A DNA stretch of 15,783 bases, taken from contig MU631344.1 of NCBI GenBank assembly GCA_026770615.1, positions 181,684 to 197,466 on the forward strand, given 5' to 3'. The stretch is from Pavlovales sp. CCMP2436. Taxonomy: Eukaryota > Haptophyta > Pavlovophyceae > Pavlovales. The notes under the pieces were generated by a model that had not been told where the DNA came from, did no database searches, and was given only the letters and a program-made list of their open reading frames with translations. Both the position numbers and the translations under genes were made by a program. Below, in pieces: positions 1 through 8,538 of this stretch (position 1 is the first letter of the stretch; every line of letters starts with the position of its first letter).

Positions 1-45
1 GCGTCCGTGATGGAGGTAGCCGATAGCAGTGCGTACAACAGCTTT

Positions 46-72
46 GCGAGGCAGCCCGATGGGCTGCCTCGC
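46..72. repeat. Perfect hairpin, 12-bp arms, 3-nt loop
   Basis: GCGAGGCAGCCC is followed by GAT and then its exact reverse complement. There is no T-run behind it and no neighbouring gene, so it is not a bacterial-type terminator. It is one of several perfect short-loop inverted repeats in this window. Confidence 0.9.
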
Positions 73-270
73 GAGCGGGCGCGATCCGGCCGTTTCAGGT
101 CGGCGTCGGACCCTCCGCATTGTTTATATACCATTGTTTATATGTAATTTGCTAAGAAACTCAGCCTCAGCCTCAAAACCCGCCGTTGTTATTGCCCGCG
201 ATCCCCTGTACTGAGGGGCTTGCGATGAGGGGAGACCGATGTCATCCATGATATTGCGCGGGCCCGCGGG

Positions 271-334
271 CATGGTCTGCTGGGGAATGGGGGCCCCATC
301 CCCCCCCCCATTCCCCATTCCCCAGCAGACCATG
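271..334. repeat. Perfect inverted repeat, 22-bp arms, C-rich loop
   Basis: The arm at 271-292 (starting CATGGTCTGCTGGGG) is repeated exactly in reverse complement at 313-334. The 20-base loop is made almost only of G and C runs. No gene is associated with it. Confidence 0.9.
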
Positions 335-352
335 CGCCCCATTGGGGCGCAT
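332..352. repeat. Perfect hairpin, 9-bp arms, 3-nt loop
   Basis: ATGCGCCCC, ATT, then GGGGCGCAT. It overlaps the end of the preceding inverted repeat by three bases, so the two could form alternative cruciforms. Confidence 0.9.
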
Positions 353-574
353 CGTGAGAGGGTGAAACAGCCCGCGTCTGCGCTTAGGGAGAGGGGAGGG
401 CATCCGTGAGGCAAGCAGGGGGTGGGGGACGAGGGCCCTGGTAAAGAGGGTCTGCTGGACATTCTCGCGTCCACGCGCGGGGCCGAGAGCGAGTCCTGGA
501 GGAGCATTCGCCACCCGTGGGGATCGCAGCGCGTCGGGAGTGTCGGCCGCCATAGCCGTTTTTACGCTACTGTA

Positions 575-795
575 TATATTAATATAATAATATAGTTATG
601 ATATTGTTCTGGTTCATGATGATGAGGAGGAGGATTATGATGGTGTTGATACTGATCATAAGGAATGCTGATAACAATAACAAAGCAATGATAATAGTAA
701 TCACAACAATAATAGCAATAACAATAGCGATAGCAATAACAGTAATAATAAAATATAATAATAATAATAACAACAACAATAATTATTATATGTAA
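575..795. repeat. AT-rich triplet tract (AAT/AAC/ATG)
   Basis: This low-complexity stretch is dominated by imperfect AAT, AAC and ATG triplets, including a run of AAT then AAC near 755-780. Both strands stay open in some frames only because the composition lacks stops. Their isoleucine/asparagine-rich translations are not credible proteins. Confidence 0.8.
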
Positions 796-1036
796 GTCCA
801 CGCGCGCGTCTACGCAACGAAAATCGCCTGGATCAAGCTCAGGCTGAAGCCGCCCGCGTGAGCCGTCGAGCGAACCGCGCAGGCCGCAGCGGGCGGGCGA
901 CGGCCCCACCGCCCTGCCGCGCTGCCCGCAGCCGCCAGCAGGCAGTAGGGTGCCCAGTGTCAGTCCGGGTTCAGTGAACGTGTGTACATATGAGCAACCT
1001 GTGCATACGTCGCGCAATGTCCGCACGTGCGGACAA
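796..1036. other. GC-rich unassigned stretch
   Basis: Composition switches abruptly to GC-rich after the triplet tract. A plus-strand frame from about 798 to a TGA near 860 has a protein-like composition (roughly 20 codons) and is preceded by an AG after an AT-rich tract. It is too short to call an exon. The minus strand is also open here, in frame with the AT tract. Confidence 0.3.
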
Positions 1037-1577
1037 GCCAGTAGTAGCTGTGTGTATACGTTTAAATAAATCATCGGCTGCTTCAAAATATTCCCAACTA
1101 GTTCTTATTTAACTATTTAACTATTTAACGTTTGAAATTATAATATGACCTAAAGCCAAAACGCCGTGTCTGTTATAACAAAAAAAGTGAACAGGGGTGC
1201 CAAGATTACTTCTCTGTAAGTACTTAACTTAAATTTCTGGCCTGAGCAGCGAGCACGTGGCACGGGCGTCACGGGCACGCAGAAGTACTAGGAAGTGCGT
1301 CAACGGACCAGCCAGTAGTAGCTGTGTGTATACGTTTAAATAAATCATCGGCTGCTTCAAAATATTCCCAACTAGTTCTTATTTAACTATTTAACTATTT
1401 AACGTTTGAAATTATAATATGAACTAAAGCCAAAACGCCGTGTCTGTTATAACAAAAAAAGTGAACAGGGGTGCCAAGATTACTTCTCTGTAAGTACTTA
1501 ACTTAAATTTCTGGCCTGAGCAGCGAGCACGTGGCACGGGCGTCACGGGCACGCAGAAGTACTAGGAAGTGCGTCAA
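1037..1577. repeat. Recent 274-bp tandem duplication
   Basis: The unit starting GCCAGTAGTAGCTG at 1037 is repeated from 1311, nearly identical to about 1577. I notice one internal substitution (GACCTAAAG against GAACTAAAG) and divergence only at the ends. Each unit holds an internal TTTAACTA triplication and no coding frame. The high identity argues for a young duplication or an assembly artefact. Confidence 0.9.
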
Positions 1578-1644
1578 TGATCTTGCTGCCGGAAAGCACA
1601 CACGTTAGTTATTGAGTTTCTGTTTGCGAGCTGTGGAATATTCT

Positions 1645-2071
1645 TGGGTCAAAATCTGAATTAGTGGCCAGTCCGGGGGAAATTGCGAATAAGTCCGGTG
1701 AAAATCCTTCAGAGTAACTCACGAACCGGGTTGGGCACAGAGGAGTTAGATGCAGATTCGTGAATGAGGTGCCGCCCCATTCACGAATCTGCATCTAACT
1801 CCTCTGTGCCCCATCGGGAACCATGATTCTCTTATCGCTTCCGAGCGCTGAGAATCGGAAATGTTAGTTACCTTTAGCATGTTGTCGACCCCAGATGCAC
1901 TCGAGAGGCACACGAGGTGGGCTACGACCGTCGAGAAGAGCTCTATTTGACAACAGCTATTGGTACCTAGCGCGCAGGGGCGAAGAAAGTCTGCTACTTC
2001 GTCCCGCCTACAACTTTTCCCCCTCCCCAGTGGCAGTGCGGAATCGCGCCACTAATTCGGATTTCGACCCA
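1645..2071. repeat. Possible non-autonomous element with 24-bp inverted repeats
   Basis: The 24 bases at 1645-1668 (starting TGGGTCAAAATC) reappear in reverse complement at 2048-2071 with two mismatches. The interior holds a perfect 34-bp palindrome and no recognised gene. No convincing target-site duplication is visible at the borders, so the element call is an inference. Confidence 0.4.
1733..1811. repeat. Perfect inverted repeat, 34-bp arms, 11-nt loop
   Basis: The arm 1733-1766 (starting GGGCACAGAGGAG) is repeated exactly in reverse complement at 1778-1811, with loop 1767-1777. A perfect 34-bp match with so short a loop is rarely stable over time, so it is either recent or a template-switch/assembly product. 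Confidence 0.9.
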
Positions 2072-2116
2072 GTTATAAAATACCGATACCGGGCCCGAAC
2101 TGAGCTAGCTAGTGCA

Positions 2117-2122
2117 TTTATT
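2117..2122 (-). promoter_or_regulatory. Candidate AATAAA poly(A) signal of the kinase gene
   Basis: Read on the minus strand, AATAAA lies about 57 bases after the TGA at 2179. The hexamer is common by chance in AT-rich DNA, but its position is right. Confidence 0.4.
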
Positions 2123-2178
2123 ATATCATGTGGGGGCACAACGTCAGCCGCCCGCCCGATGATAACTGATAAACTGTA

Positions 2179-3054
2179 TCAGGGCAATAGTAAGAGCATG
2201 AGCGCAGCCGCGGCGAGCGGCACGGACACGTTGTCGTCGACCAGCTGCGTGGGCAGCAGCTCGACGGATGCGCACATGACTGAGATGAGCAGCAGGCGCG
2301 CGGGCGCGTCGGCCGGCAATGGCGACAGGCAGCCCCACACGCCGAGCCAGCTGAGCAAGCCGAGCGAGGCGGCAGTCGCACCTAGAACGAAGGCGAGCGA
2401 GCCGGCGACTGACTTGCTCGGCGCGAAGGGCCACTTGTTGTTTTTCCCGAACCGGCGGCCGGCGATATCGGCGAGCCCGTCCCCAACGGCCATCTGGCAG
2501 AGCGCCACCACGCCAACGGGCGAGTCGCGCCAGCAGAGCAGCGTGGCGGCGAGCAGGACCAGCACGTAGATGAAGGGCCCCTTTAAAATCTCGCCCCGCT
2601 CCCCCGAGCGCGAGACCGCCGCCACGATTCCATCGCCCGCGCCGCCGCCGTCGGGCGGCCGCGCGGCGAGTAGCAGCCGGACAGCGTTGAGTGCGGGGAC
2701 GGCGCTGGCCAGTAGCCGTGCGGAGGCGGCGGATGAGAAGAAGGGCCAGACCAGGACGAAGAGCGGCGCGGAGCCCACGTGCACCATCTTGCGCGAGAGC
2801 GTCGAGGACACCGCGCCTGATCGCGCCAGCTGCGTCCAGAGCCCGATCCATGCCAGCGCGCCGGCCAAGCACGCGCCGGCGCACGCCGCGTCGCGCACCA
2901 GCGGCGGCAGCGCGTCGAGCTGCCCGATGAGCGCGAGTGCCGCGCCCGAGGAGTGGCCGATGTCGGCCGACAGCGCAAGCATCCCCGGGAGCGCGCGCCG
3001 CACCGCGACGCGCGCGGCACAGCGGAGCGGCGGACGCAGCACATTCGTCGGCAT
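2179..3054 (-). CDS. VTE5: Phytol/farnesol kinase-like membrane protein (polyprenol kinase family)
   Basis: This is an intronless frame of 291 codons. The family phosphorylates phytol (VTE5, plastid envelope, recycling chlorophyll-derived phytol into tocopherol) or farnesol (FOLK), using CTP or another NTP. Motifs seen: RKMVH at residues 88-92, LKGPFIYV at 158-165, GDGLADIAGRRFG at 191-203, KSVAGS at 214-219 and a QLVDDNVSVPL tail at 270-280. Several hydrophobic helices lie between them, giving the expected polytopic layout and family-like length. The first 30 residues are rich in R, A, L and P with few acidic residues, compatible with organelle targeting. I start at the ATG at 3054; a TTG twelve codons upstream is open but not a usual eukaryotic start. 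Phytol and farnesol kinases cannot be told apart by eye, so the symbol is provisional. The strong codon bias makes all other frames here look open. Confidence 0.85.
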   Translation of the reverse strand: MPTNVLRPPLRCAARVAVRRALPGMLALSADIGHSSGAALALIGQLDALPPLVRDAACAGACLAGALAWIGLWTQLARSGAVSSTLSRKMVHVGSAPLFVLVWPFFSSAASARLLASAVPALNAVRLLLAARPPDGGGAGDGIVAAVSRSGERGEILKGPFIYVLVLLAATLLCWRDSPVGVVALCQMAVGDGLADIAGRRFGKNNKWPFAPSKSVAGSLAFVLGATAASLGLLSWLGVWGCLSPLPADAPARLLLISVMCASVELLPTQLVDDNVSVPLAAAALMLLLLP

Positions 3055-4121
3055 CGCTGATCGACTTGCACCTGAGCGAGACCCGCGCAAGGGTACCGTT
3101 GACCCGCAGCGACGGGAACAGCGTGATTACGGGTACAGGGCGGTGATATCCCAGGTTTAAAAGGGACCAGATAACTGCGCGATCAAGGGTACTCTAGCGG
3201 TAACTGTACAGCGACACGGCCAGCTTCACGGGGCGTGTCTCGCAGCAATTTTTGTCGTGATCGGACCAGAATTACGTGAACAGGGTGGTCCTTACCGTCT
3301 TATTTGCCACGGGGCGCGCCGACCAGCGTGCGCTCCAGCGTGTGCATGTAGGGGACACAGCGTGGTAGTCTGCTCCAATGGACTGCCACGTGCTCACGTT
3401 GTGGGAGCAGTGGGCCTAGGCATTGGTGAAGGTCTGTGCGAAGTGTGGGCAGCCTTGAACATGCCTGAACACTCGCTAGAAATGGTGTGCGGTGTGGCAT
3501 GGTGGTGATGTTCCACCGTGTCAGCACCACCACGCGAGCACGCAGCACATCGTGGCTACACGCCCGCCCACGTGCGGAGGCGGGCGGGCTGGCGCGGTGT
3601 CACATCGTGCGAGGTATGCATCTCAATGTCGGTGCGCAGTCGCAAAGCTCGCCACGTCCTCGCGTGAAGACGGCCATGGTCGCGCGCGTGTGCCTGCCCA
3701 AACCCGCACAGACGTCCGCATTGCATGCGTGGGCCGCGATACAGAAGCTAGGACGTGGAGGAGCGAACGATATGATGCCCGTGAGGTACGATGTCGATGT
3801 GCATCGAGATATCTGCCGTTGGCGGCCTCTCGGGCGCCAAGCAGGCAGTGCGGGGCCGCGTGCGGCTGACGGCCAAGAGAGTCCGCCATAGATTAACGGC
3901 ACGTTTCTGTGTTTTTCTAAAAGGTTTGACCGCGAACTCAAAATCAAAAATCAAAACTCCAAACCTGGGGCCAGTTTCCGCAACCCCCTGTATGGCAGTT
4001 ACTGTACAGCTTAGTTGATTCGGTTACACTTTCGTGATGTCAGTACAGTCTGGCAAAGAATTGGAACGAAGCTACAAGACGGGTGCGCCGCCACGGGGCC
4101 GGCCTTGACCCCTGTGTGGAA
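3055..4121. other. Intergenic stretch, no recognised gene
   Basis: It should contain the promoter of the minus-strand kinase, but no TATA box is obvious. Several frames of 80-134 codons are open on both strands between 3257 and 3950. They overlap one another, lack family motifs and show no splice-site pattern I trust. A small imperfect inverted repeat (GTGGTAGTC with GACTGCCAC) lies at 3362-3389. The word TTACTGTACAG or a close variant occurs near 3200 and 4000. Confidence 0.5.
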
Positions 4122-4450
4122 GTCTTCATCCAAAATTCTTCGGTCATACCATCGGTCAAAATAAGTCATATCTGACGGATCTTCGGTCACAATCGGTCAA
4201 AATTTGATTCGAATAATAAATAATAAAACGCCAGTTAGTTACTTTGGCACGATGTCAGCTTCGAAGTCGAGGCAGGGTTCGCTCTCCGGGTGGCTCGGGC
4301 GTGCGCATCTGTGTTGTCGTCTTCCTCCAAAAATCTTCGGTCATATTACCGGTCAAAATAACTCAGATCTGACGGGTCTTCGGTTACAGCCGGTCAAATT
4401 TTATTCGAATAAAACAATTAAAAACAATCGCCAGGTTAGTTACTTCTCAG
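4122..4450 (+). repeat. Tandem 5' modules with CGGTCA motifs
   Basis: Two units begin GTCTTC(A/C)TCCAAAA at 4122 and 4319. Each contains four CGGTCA-type words spaced through about 65 bases, then an AT-rich leader. In the first unit an ATG (4252) opens with the same N-terminal sequence as the main start at 4631, but the frame runs into the second module. CGGTCA words also cluster at 8386-8525 and 9094-9180. Confidence 0.75.
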
Positions 4451-4453
4451 CTC

Positions 4454-4610
4454 GGGTACCTTACGCTCGCGGCCTGCGGCCTACGCGCTCGCGCGGGTAC
4501 CTTACGCTCGCGGCCGGCGGCCTACGCGCGCTCGCGGCCTACGCGCTCGCGCGGGTACCTTACGCTCGCGGCCGGCGGCCTACGCGCGCTCGCGGCCTAC
4601 GCGCTCGCGC
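4454..4610. repeat. GC-rich minisatellite, ~58-bp unit
   Basis: Units starting GGGTACCTTACGCTCGCGG lie at 4454 (41 bp, shortened), 4495 and 4553 (58 bp each). The array sits between the leader TTAGTTACTT and the ATG at 4631, so it expands the 5' leader of the transposase gene. It stays open in one frame, which artificially extends the frame upstream of the real start. Confidence 0.9.
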
Positions 4611-6438
4611 GGCCTACGCGCTTGCGGAGGATGTTAGCTTCGAAGACGAAGCAGGGTTCGCTCTCCGGGTGGCTCGGGCGTGCGCCTGCGTCCACGCCTG
4701 TCGCAGCAGGCGCTTCGTCGTCCGACCCGATGATCGTGGACTCGTCCCTGGCCGCGACTATGCCGGCGCGCGTCCAGCCCTCCCGCGTGTGGCGCTCAAG
4801 CTGACGCTGGCATTCAACGCGGCTGGCGAGTTGAAGGTGGCCGCGTCCGTGACTGCGCTTCCGCGCAGCGAGGCGCTCGCGCCGTCTGCCAAGAAGTCAA
4901 AGCATGGCGAGCGGGGCGAGCTCGAGGACAAGCGCGCGTTCCGCAAGAAGTGGATCACGTCGGAGGAGGGCGTCAAAGCCAATCGCAAGCTGTGGCTCCG
5001 CTACGACCCGTCCACCTACTGCATGTTCTGCGACGCATGCATCCGCTTCAACCTCGAGTATCCGACGTGCAACTTCGTCGTCGGCTGCAAGAGCATCCGC
5101 CTCGAGCGCGTCAAGGAGCACGAGTGCTACGGTGGGTCCAACGGCCACGGTGACGCGCTTTTCAAGCTGATCAACAGCACCAAGCTCGCGGAGGATTTCT
5201 CGGCCTCGCTGACCAAGCAGATCAGCCTCGAGTCCGACGGGCTCGTGGTACTAATCAAGAACGCGTACTGGCTCTCTAAGGAGCTGGTGCCGAATCTCAA
5301 GTTCGGTTCGCTCGCCAACCACGTCGAGTCGCTGGGCGTGAAGGTCTCTAAGGTCTACCGCAGCAGATACGCTATGTCGGCGATCCTCCACTGCCTCGCG
5401 GAGATCTCGCGCAAATGGCGCCTCACTCTCATCCGCTCGTCCACCGCGTTCGACCTCGTGTTCGACGAGGGCACGGACATCGGCTGGACTTCGGTCCTCA
5501 TCGTCTACATCAAATTCGTCAAACCGGACGGCACCGTCGTCTCCGTCTTCCACTCGCTGCTCGAGCTGACTGGCAAGGACGCGGACTCGCTCGTCACCGC
5601 GCTCGTGCACAACATCGAGGAGTCGCGGCTCGAGCTCGACCGCTGGGCAAGCTCCGGGTCCGACGGCGCGTCGGTCATGACGGGTGAGCTCAACGGTGTC
5701 AGCGTGCAGCTCACCCGCCTCCAGCCCTTTATGAAAAACCACCACGACGTCGCGCACAGGCAGGCGCTGGCCTGCGGTGACACGGTGGAGAGCGCGTCGC
5801 CGTTCGAGCAGAGCACGATGGTAGCAGACACAGAGCGCGACATAAACGCCATCGTCTCCGACCACAACCGCTCGTGCAAGCGCATCCGCGTGCTGGCCGC
5901 CTTCCAGGAGAAGTACGGCCTCCGCGTTTGCCGGCTCACCCACGGCTGCATCACGCGCTGGCTTACGCGCTTCCAGATGGCCAACGGGGTGCACCAGAGC
6001 ATCCTCGCGCTAGCTTTAGAGTACGAGGAGGAGCGTGACCAGGAGCGTCTCAACCTCATCATGCGCGCGCGCTTCATCGTCATCGCCGCCTACTTCGCCG
6101 ACATCACGGAGAAGCTCTGCCTGCTCAGCAAGATGCTACAGGTTGACCACCTCAAGTACAAGCTGATGCGCGCCGCAGTGAAGGCGACGCAGGATGGCCT
6201 CGCCGCGACCTACCTCGGCATGCCCGCCGACAATTTCCCGGGCGGCATCCACATGCAGAGGCTCAAGGCGCCGCTCCTCGCCGCCGCCGCTGCCGCCTCG
6301 GCTTCAACTCGCAGGGGTGTGCTCAACATCTACGAGCGCCAGACCGTGTACGACTTAGAGGAATGGGAGAGTATGCAGCGCGTGATGCGGACCTACGCCA
6401 AGTCGCACATTGATGCGCTCTCCACTCGCTTCCCGCAG

Positions 6439-6558
6439 GTGCGATGCGCGCGCGAGCCTCGCCCTGCGCTGCGCGCGTGCCTCACTTACCCTGCGCGCCT
6501 GCCTGCTGGCCGACAGAGCTACCCTGCGCGCTGCCCCCTTTCTGATAACTCCATGCAG
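6439..6558 (+). other. Intron in the transposase gene (120 nt)
   Basis: It begins GTGCGATG after CCGCAG and ends CCATGCAG before GATGCC. Its length is a multiple of three and it has no in-frame stop, so it looks coding unless removed. Splicing joins RFPQ directly to DAFLKAF, the continuity expected in this family. Confidence 0.75.
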
Positions 6559-7369
6559 GATGCCTTCCTTAAGGCTTTCGAGTGTCTCGACATGGGCGAG
6601 CTGCCCACCATCAACCTGGGCGAGACGGACATCGAATACACCGTCCGCATCGGCGCGTACGGTGCCCCCCAGCTCGAGGTGCTACTTGAGCACTACGGCA
6701 AGCCTCTCTTCTCCCCTGGCGGCAAGTCGTTCACGCCGATTGTGCGCGACACGCAGGTGCGCGAGCAGTTCGGGCGCGCCAAGAGCCTCATCGTGCAGCT
6801 ACGCGGGAGCGCTGCGTCCGCCCGGAGCACGAGCGCAAGGAGGTGACCGACGAGATCGCGTGGGCACATCTCCACGCTCGGCCAGATCAAGACCAAGCTG
6901 CGGAACCGCATGAAGGTCGCCATGGCGTGCGACCTGCAGGAGATCAAGCTCAACGGGCCCGCGCTTTCGTCGCCTTAGGGCATCTTCGACCAGCTCATCG
7001 GTGAGGCTCTGCAGCTCTTCTCGAGCAGCGCCAGACGCAACCCCTCCAAGTCCTTCTCTGGGCTGCGCCCGTGCAAGCGCAACGCGCGTGCAATTTCGCG
7101 GCGCGCAATCGAAGTGCTCGAGTCGTCTGATGGGAGCTCTGGTGAGGAGGAGGACGAGCAGGCAGGCAACGCGCCAGCAGGCGGCAACGAAGCTGGCGAC
7201 GAAGACGACGAGGAGGAGGAGGAGGAGGAGGGCGCACTAGAGGCGCTCTTCGCGCAAGTCGGCGCCTTCGACAGCACGCCCGGCTGGCTGACGATCGATG
7301 CTATGCCCACATTCGACAAGGCTTGCCTCGGCGCGCCCGACGTTAAGATCATGCACATCTTCACGACAG

Positions 7370-7452
7370 GTGTGCTGACCCTTTTTCTTCTCATCCTGCG
7401 TTCGCGCATCTCCCTCCGCTCAGACACAGCTGTGACCCACTTTTGTACGCAG
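7370..7452 (+). other. Intron in the transposase gene (83 nt)
   Basis: The donor is ACAG|GTGTGC and the acceptor TGTACGCAG|GC, after a pyrimidine-rich stretch. The split codon G|GC restores the frame, so FTTG continues into WALGNFKGK. Phase agreement and the pyrimidine tract make this intron convincing. Confidence 0.8.
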
Positions 7453-7814
7453 GCTGGGCGCTCGGCAACTTCAAGGGCAAACGGCGTGGCATCGAGGCGG
7501 ATTACCAGGTCTGGTACCCCGACGAGGTGGGCTCGACTACCGGGCACATTTGGACACAGAAGCTTCTCGCTGCCGACTACGGCCGCACGCGCTCGTGGGT
7601 GGCGGTGAGGAAAGACCCGGCGGCTGCCGTGGCCGCGCGGCGCGCGGCTGCGGCAATCGCGAGTGTCGGCGAGGGCGAGGGCGAGGACGACGAACCTACT
7701 GGCATCGAGGGGCGCGAAGCGCAGGACTTGGGGGCTGGGCGCGGGGTGTGGCGGCCGGGCGCGGGGCGCGGGCGCAGAGGCAAGAGCCAGGCGCGGGGCC
7801 GAGCGAGGGGCTAG

Positions 7815-8181
7815 GTGTCAGCGGGCGTGAAGAAGAATGGCGAGGCCGCGCAGGCGCCGGAGCTGCTGGAGTCGGAGGGGCCAGTAGGGCGGCCGCAGCC
7901 GTGGGGCGCGTCGTTAGTGCGAGCGAGGCGCGACCAGGACCGGCCCAACCGGGTCGGGGCGCAGGGGCTGAGTGCATATACATATGGATATATATGAATA
8001 TGTATATATTCATATATATATGATTATGCACTGGGTCTAGGCCTGTAAGGCATAGATAATGGTAGTTCTAAGTCAGATGTGATAAAATTGTCCTTGATCG
8101 ATCTAAAAGCTTGCGATATATATAATCATATATCAATCTAAATCGCTATGCATAAACCTGTCTATTGTCTCATACAGGTAA

Positions 8182-8213
<32 letters not shown>

Positions 8214-8214
8214 C
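7815..8214. other. Non-coding tail and AT-rich stretch
   Basis: A GTG-initiated frame starts right after the transposase stop but is R/G/A-rich and ends in the AT tract, so I do not call it a gene. From 7975 the sequence alternates TATATA-type words with a small palindromic tract around 7980-8020. A TA tract occupies about 8184-8213. Confidence 0.5.
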
Positions 8215-8323
8215 TGATAAGGATTCAAGCTGGCGTCTGGCTGTTCTGAATGTTGTGCTGGTCTGAGCGCTGCGTCGCCCATTGCCTGCTGCGTGCCTTA
8301 GTCGGCTGCGCTGGCTTGGGCGC
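8215..8323 (+). repeat. Dispersed repeat family R1, copy 1
   Basis: About 108 bases starting GATAAGGATTCAAGCTGG and ending GGCTTGGGCGCC. A copy with few differences lies at 11473-11580, and an interrupted reverse-complement copy at 9975-10281. Two copies are bordered by TA microsatellites. No coding function is seen. Confidence 0.9.
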
Positions 8324-8370
8324 CACCGCGCGTGCCGATGGATCTCCGGTAGTGTGCCCGGGCAAGGGCG

Positions 8371-8538
8371 TATATATATATATATATATGACCGGTCACC
8401 GGTACTATTTGACCGGTCACAGATAAAAAGCCACCGGCCAAAATGTATCGGTCAAAATTATATAGATCTGACTGATCTTCGGTCAGGCCTGACGGACCTT
8501 CGGTCATGACCGGTCAATCACATATAAGACTACACCAT
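8371..8538 (+). repeat. TA tract and CGGTCA-rich module (5' of the short hAT copy)
   Basis: After a short TA tract come GACCGGTCACCGGT, another GACCGGTCA and at least four more CGGTCA words. The part from 8434 is repeated in direct orientation at about 9093-9196. At its 3' end CGGTCATGACCG, a perfect 12-bp palindrome, overlaps TGACCGGTCA, a second perfect palindrome, and the ATG at 8506 lies inside the first. Confidence 0.8.

Larger units (their letters stand above)
1..560. other. Gene-poor GC-rich stretch, no recognised gene
   Basis: I see no coding region I can identify. A minus-strand frame beginning at an ATG at 553 stays open to 242, but its translation is rich in P, R and G and crosses two hairpins, so it is more likely chance than a first exon. 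The stretch carries three clear inverted repeats, listed separately. A short direct repeat (ATTGTTTATAT) lies near 119-144. Confidence 0.5.
4122..7814 (+). mobile_element. hAT-superfamily transposon copy with duplicated 5' module
   Basis: The interval runs from the first CGGTCA-rich 5' module to the last stop of the transposase gene. The 3' terminus is not defined: I find no matching inverted terminal repeat and no 8-bp target duplication. The 5' module is present twice (from 4122 and 4319, period about 197 bp). Each copy is followed by the same leader (TTAGTTACTT) and, directly or after a minisatellite, by the same transposase start. A shorter relative lies at 8434-9196. Confidence 0.75.
4631..7814 (+). 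pseudogene. hAT transposase with TTF-type zinc finger, two introns, broken frame
   Basis: The chosen start is ATG 4631; the frame then shifts before about 4797, because the conserved part reads in another frame from there. Domains in order: PIP-box-like N-terminus (QGSLSGWL); zinc finger with CxxC and two later His (about 4945-5150); RNase H-like core with FDEGTDI (Asp at 5464) and GSDGASVM (Asp at 5662); VAHRQALA near 5755. An in-frame 120-nt intron lies at 6439-6558. The hAT C-terminal dimerisation motif (KTKLRNRM, NGP) is at 6868-6975, then an acidic run (7120-7230) and an 83-nt intron (7370-7452). The last exon carries a WYPDE...YG...W module and an R/G-rich tail. Damage: frame shifts at about 6807 and 6867, and TAG at 6976. 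The layout matches the ZNF862-like branch of hAT transposases. The copy is probably inactive unless the breaks are sequencing errors. Confidence 0.8.

Noticed and set aside
1895..3160. Long plus-strand frames opposite the kinase gene
   Set aside because: They are antisense shadows of a GC-rich coding region; only the minus-strand frame carries family motifs.
4204..4796. N-terminal ~200 codons of the long frame at 4204-6846
   Set aside because: They translate transposon modules and a minisatellite; the conserved transposase start is at 4631 in another frame.
5251..6083. Minus-strand frames of 190-250 codons opposite the transposase
   Set aside because: They are shadows of the plus-strand coding sequence, without motifs of their own.
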